Shown here piece after piece: positions 61,257-64,000 of a stretch of DNA of 64,000 bases. Position 1 is the stretch's first letter. Each line of letters starts with the position of its first letter. The DNA lies in contig NZ_QXIR01000020.1 in the NCBI RefSeq assembly GCF_003581585.1, positions 19,886 to 83,885 of the forward strand, given 5' to 3'. The DNA is from Bacillus salacetis. GTDB taxonomy: Bacteria; Bacillota; Bacilli; Bacillales; Bacillaceae_B. Under the pieces are notes generated by a model. The model was not told the DNA's origin, did not search any database, and saw nothing but the letters and a program-made list of their open reading frames with translations. A program made the position numbers and the translations under genes.

Positions 61257-63980
61257 TTGAATAACAAATCAATAAATAAAAGGTTGCAGGACCTTGAACG
61301 TTTAAAAAAGCAATTAATGGATGAGATTTTAATGGAAAAAAATATAGTAAAGTCTCTTTCCAAGGAAGACTCAACCTGGAGGGGATTTCTCAATCCTGCG
61401 AGAATTAGTACAAGTAGATTCAGCACAAAGGATAACCTATTTTTGCAACAATACTTGAAGGAAAGAGAAAAACTTGCTAATGAAAGTTTCTTTGAAGAGG
61501 TTAAACCTATTTTAGATGCTATCCCTAAAAGCAACGGCAGTCGCTTTTTTGGAAAGCTTAATATTAATATAGGAATTATTGCTGATGAATTTTTATTTAA
61601 TTCATTTGATGGAACAGCAAACTTATTTTACCTTACAAGGGAAAATTATAAACAATATAAGGGGAAGCTTGACTTTCTTATTGTAGCAACTACCTGGAGA
61701 GGATTGGATAATGAATGGAGGGGACTAGGAAACCCTAAATCTCCTGTTAGAAGAGAATTATTTACCTTACTTGAATATTTTAAAGAAGATGTAAAGGTAG
61801 CTTTTTACTCAAAAGAAGACCCTGTAAGTTATGAGCGGTTTTTGGGAATTGCACAAAGATGTGACGTGGTCTTTACAACAGCATCTGAAAAAGTTAAGGA
61901 GTATGAGAAAGATTGTAAAGACACCAAGGCTTATTTGCTTCCCTTTGGAGTTAACCCACATTATCATAACCCTATAGGTATAAGGAACGATTATAAAAAG
62001 GAAGAAGTCTTGTTTGCAGGTTCTTGGTATAACAAGTACCCGCATCGCCAGAAAGATACCAGGATGATTTTTGAAGGTGTATTGGAATCAGGCAAGGGCC
62101 TTCAGATTTTAGATAGAAACTACTATTTAAATAATATTGATTATTTTTTCCCGGAAGAATATCTAGAATATATATCACCCGCTATATCCCATGCTTATGT
62201 ACAAAAGGTGCATAAATTATACAATTGGGCAATTAATCTTAACTCTGTTACAACTAGTGAAACAATGTTTGCCAATAGGGTATATGAGTTGCAAGCATTA
62301 GGAAATATTATTATTTCTAATTATAGCATGGCTATTAATAACAAATTCCCGAATGTATTTCTTACGCATTCAAAAGAGGAAGTTCCATACATCATAAACT
62401 CGTTTGATGATGTGGGAATTTATAAACATCAGGTCATGGGTATTAGGAATGTTTTTACCTCAGAAACTACCTACCACAGGCTTAACTACATACTTAATTG
62501 TTTAGGGATAAACTCTAAAGAGGATAAGAGAAGCATATTGGTGGTCGTAAAAAAAATCACTGCAGAGATTCAAGAAATGTTTGACATCCAATCCTACCCT
62601 AATAAGAAATTAATTGAAGAAAGCGAGCTGAACGATGGCTTGAAGTCATCCTATAGCATGGTATCCTTCTTTGATGATAAGTATTTTTACGAGGAATATT
62701 ATCTTCAAGACTTGGTGAACGGATTTAAGTATACGGATTCCGATTATATTTCTAAGGACTCTTATTTTGAGCATGGAAAGATGGTAGAAGGAATCGAGTA
62801 TGATTATATATCTCTTTTGAAGGATAAAGGCAGAAGTGCTTTTTGGTTTGAAAGTTTCACTTCTGGAACCTTACTTGAATTAGAGGAAAATGAACGTTTA
62901 CCAAACGGATTCGCAATTGATTCGTTTGAGGTTTCAATACCAGCACAAGAGTCAACAACGAAAGTAATTCAGAGGAAAGATTTTAAACTTTCTCTAATCA
63001 TTCCAGTATACAACAATGGTAAATACTTGGAAAATAAATGTTTTAAGAGTTTGCAGAGAAGCAGTATTTTTTCTGAGATGGAAATTATCATTGTTGATGA
63101 CGGGTCAACATGCGACCATACTATTAGAGTGGTAAACAGGATAGAGAGAGACTTTTCAAATGTTAAAGTATATAAATTCGAAGACGGAGGCAGCGGAAGC
63201 GCCTCACGTCCACGAAATAAAGGTGTAGAGCTCGCTTCTGCAGAGTACATTACCTATCTCGATCCTGATAACGAAGCAGTAAATGATGGATATGCATACT
63301 TATTAAGGGAAACAACAATTGACCCTGAACTTGATATGGTGGTAGGAAATATATTAAGGTTAAATGACCAATCAATGAGATTAAATTACTATTCACCAGT
63401 AATAAGGGTAAATGGAACTGAGGAAATAAAAGATACGAGGAAAGTACTGATTGATACTGAACTTAAGGCGCAAAGTATACAAGCGTTAATTGTACGAAAA
63501 TCGGTGGTGCGCTCCAATAATCTGAAAATGGTTGAAGAAGCTGCTGGCCAGGATACTCTTTTCTTTCAGGAGCTTTTACTTTATTCAAATAAAGTAAAGG
63601 TTATAAATCTAGATATTCACCTTTATTATGCTGCAGTAATGAATTCAGTAACAAATACTGTTACAAAGAAATTCTTCGATAAGTACTTTAATTTAGAAGT
63701 AGAGAGGATAAGATTTTTAGAAGCCCAAGACTTACTTAGTCATTATATGGAAAATAGGTTCAATTATTACTTTGTGAATTGGTACTTAAAAAGAGTTCCT
63801 AACCTCCTTGAAGAAGATTTAGAACCTGGATTAGAAAGGCTGTATGAGATTTTGGAGATCTATACACCTTATATAGTGAAAAAGGATCAGGATATTGAGA
63901 CATTCAGAAAACTGGTTGAAAGAAAAAGGTATAAAGATCTTCAAAGCTTGATGAAGAAAAAATTCCCACCTAAAAAATAA
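61257..63980 (+). CDS. Large bifunctional glycosyltransferase (CgeB-like GT plus GT2)
   Basis: The protein has 907 residues. The start is TTG 61257, two bases after the preceding stop, with AGGGGGA 7 nt upstream. A short coiled coil (about 5-40) comes first; then a CgeB/GT1-like region (about 95-420) with VLFAGSWYNKYPHR and NRVYELQALGNIIISNY, then a linker region, and a GT2 domain from about residue 575: SLIIPVYNNGKYLENK, IIVDDGSTCDHT, YLDPDNE. Two transferase domains in one chain suggest addition of two sugars in turn. The stop is at 63978-63980, 20 bp before the window edge. Confidence 0.85.
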   Translation: MNNKSINKRLQDLERLKKQLMDEILMEKNIVKSLSKEDSTWRGFLNPARISTSRFSTKDNLFLQQYLKEREKLANESFFEEVKPILDAIPKSNGSRFFGKLNINIGIIADEFLFNSFDGTANLFYLTRENYKQYKGKLDFLIVATTWRGLDNEWRGLGNPKSPVRRELFTLLEYFKEDVKVAFYSKEDPVSYERFLGIAQRCDVVFTTASEKVKEYEKDCKDTKAYLLPFGVNPHYHNPIGIRNDYKKEEVLFAGSWYNKYPHRQKDTRMIFEGVLESGKGLQILDRNYYLNNIDYFFPEEYLEYISPAISHAYVQKVHKLYNWAINLNSVTTSETMFANRVYELQALGNIIISNYSMAINNKFPNVFLTHSKEEVPYIINSFDDVGIYKHQVMGIRNVFTSETTYHRLNYILNCLGINSKEDKRSILVVVKKITAEIQEMFDIQSYPNKKLIEESELNDGLKSSYSMVSFFDDKYFYEEYYLQDLVNGFKYTDSDYISKDSYFEHGKMVEGIEYDYISLLKDKGRSAFWFESFTSGTLLELEENERLPNGFAIDSFEVSIPAQESTTKVIQRKDFKLSLIIPVYNNGKYLENKCFKSLQRSSIFSEMEIIIVDDGSTCDHTIRVVNRIERDFSNVKVYKFEDGGSGSASRPRNKGVELASAEYITYLDPDNEAVNDGYAYLLRETTIDPELDMVVGNILRLNDQSMRLNYYSPVIRVNGTEEIKDTRKVLIDTELKAQSIQALIVRKSVVRSNNLKMVEEAAGQDTLFFQELLLYSNKVKVINLDIHLYYAAVMNSVTNTVTKKFFDKYFNLEVERIRFLEAQDLLSHYMENRFNYYFVNWYLKRVPNLLEEDLEPGLERLYEILEIYTPYIVKKDQDIETFRKLVERKRYKDLQSLMKKKFPPKK

Positions 63981-64000
63981 TGTTTAGAAGTCATTGAAAC

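Overview
The window looks like a chromosomal segment of a Gram-positive, spore-forming Bacillaceae member (Bacillus in the wide sense; the Rossellomorea/marine Bacillus group would fit, but that is a guess). The basis is strong AGGAGG-type ribosome sites, frequent TTG/GTG starts, sigma-A promoters, intrinsic terminators with T-tracts, lipobox lipoproteins, a bacillolysin, a SpoIIM-family protein and a ywrABCD-like chromate cluster. No rRNA, tRNA, prophage or CRISPR array was seen.

Layout. 0.1-6.5 kb, minus strand: an M4 neutral protease; a three-gene surface-polysaccharide operon (GH16 lipoprotein, GT2 synthase, polysaccharide deacetylase); and a membrane-anchored DUF1906 hydrolase-like protein. 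6.7-10.3 kb: a polar amino acid ABC importer (SBP, permease, ATPase) followed by an M20 amidohydrolase. 11.5-20.8 kb: an Lrp/AsnC regulator, a complete Opp-type peptide importer, a cytosolic gamma-glutamyltransferase and a split chromate transporter pair, recalling the B. subtilis ywrABCD neighbourhood with an importer inserted. 21-28 kb: SEC-C protein, EVE-like protein, DJ-1 protein, an 11-residue-repeat coiled-coil protein, a soluble histidine kinase, a VanZ-like protein and a GlcD-type oxidase. 28-35.4 kb: a GDPD-memb/DUF4129/DUF4350/MoxR/DUF58 operon with SpoIIM-like and RDD neighbours. 35.4-42.7 kb: a 52-bp minisatellite, trhO, a c-di-GMP-I riboswitch in front of a GGDEF cyclase, an acetamidase, a stand-alone murB and three small ORFs. 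43-48.3 kb: a CUT1 sugar importer without its ATPase, two small membrane proteins and a repeat-dense stretch. 48.3-49.5 kb: an HcaT-like MFS transporter. 49.8-64 kb: an AT-rich surface glycopolymer locus (Asp2-like hydrolases, OatA-like acyltransferase, WecC-type dehydrogenase, two GT4 enzymes, TagG/TagH-like exporter, a methyltransferase with a coiled coil and a 907-residue double glycosyltransferase) that may continue past the window.

Repeats are the most unusual content. A 55-bp long-palindrome family with a GGGGAC(A/T)GTCCCC core occurs 11 times at 8 loci between 1.9 and 40.4 kb and nowhere after that; in two places it supplies the stop codon of a gene. A 191-bp MITE-like element with about 28-bp terminal inverted repeats occurs twice; one copy, flanked by a perfect 8-bp duplication, splits an SRPBCC-family gene that is restored exactly in frame when the element and one duplication are removed. 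There are also three 21-bp-period arrays and an 11-copy 52-bp array.

How the genes work together. The Opp importer plus the signal-less gamma-glutamyltransferase suggest uptake and cytosolic breakdown of gamma-glutamyl peptides. The riboswitch gives feedback to a cyclase that appears to have lost its inhibitory I-site arginine. The last 14 kb appears to build, decorate, terminate and ABC-export a surface polymer. All functional statements rest on reading motifs and family knowledge; no database search was run.
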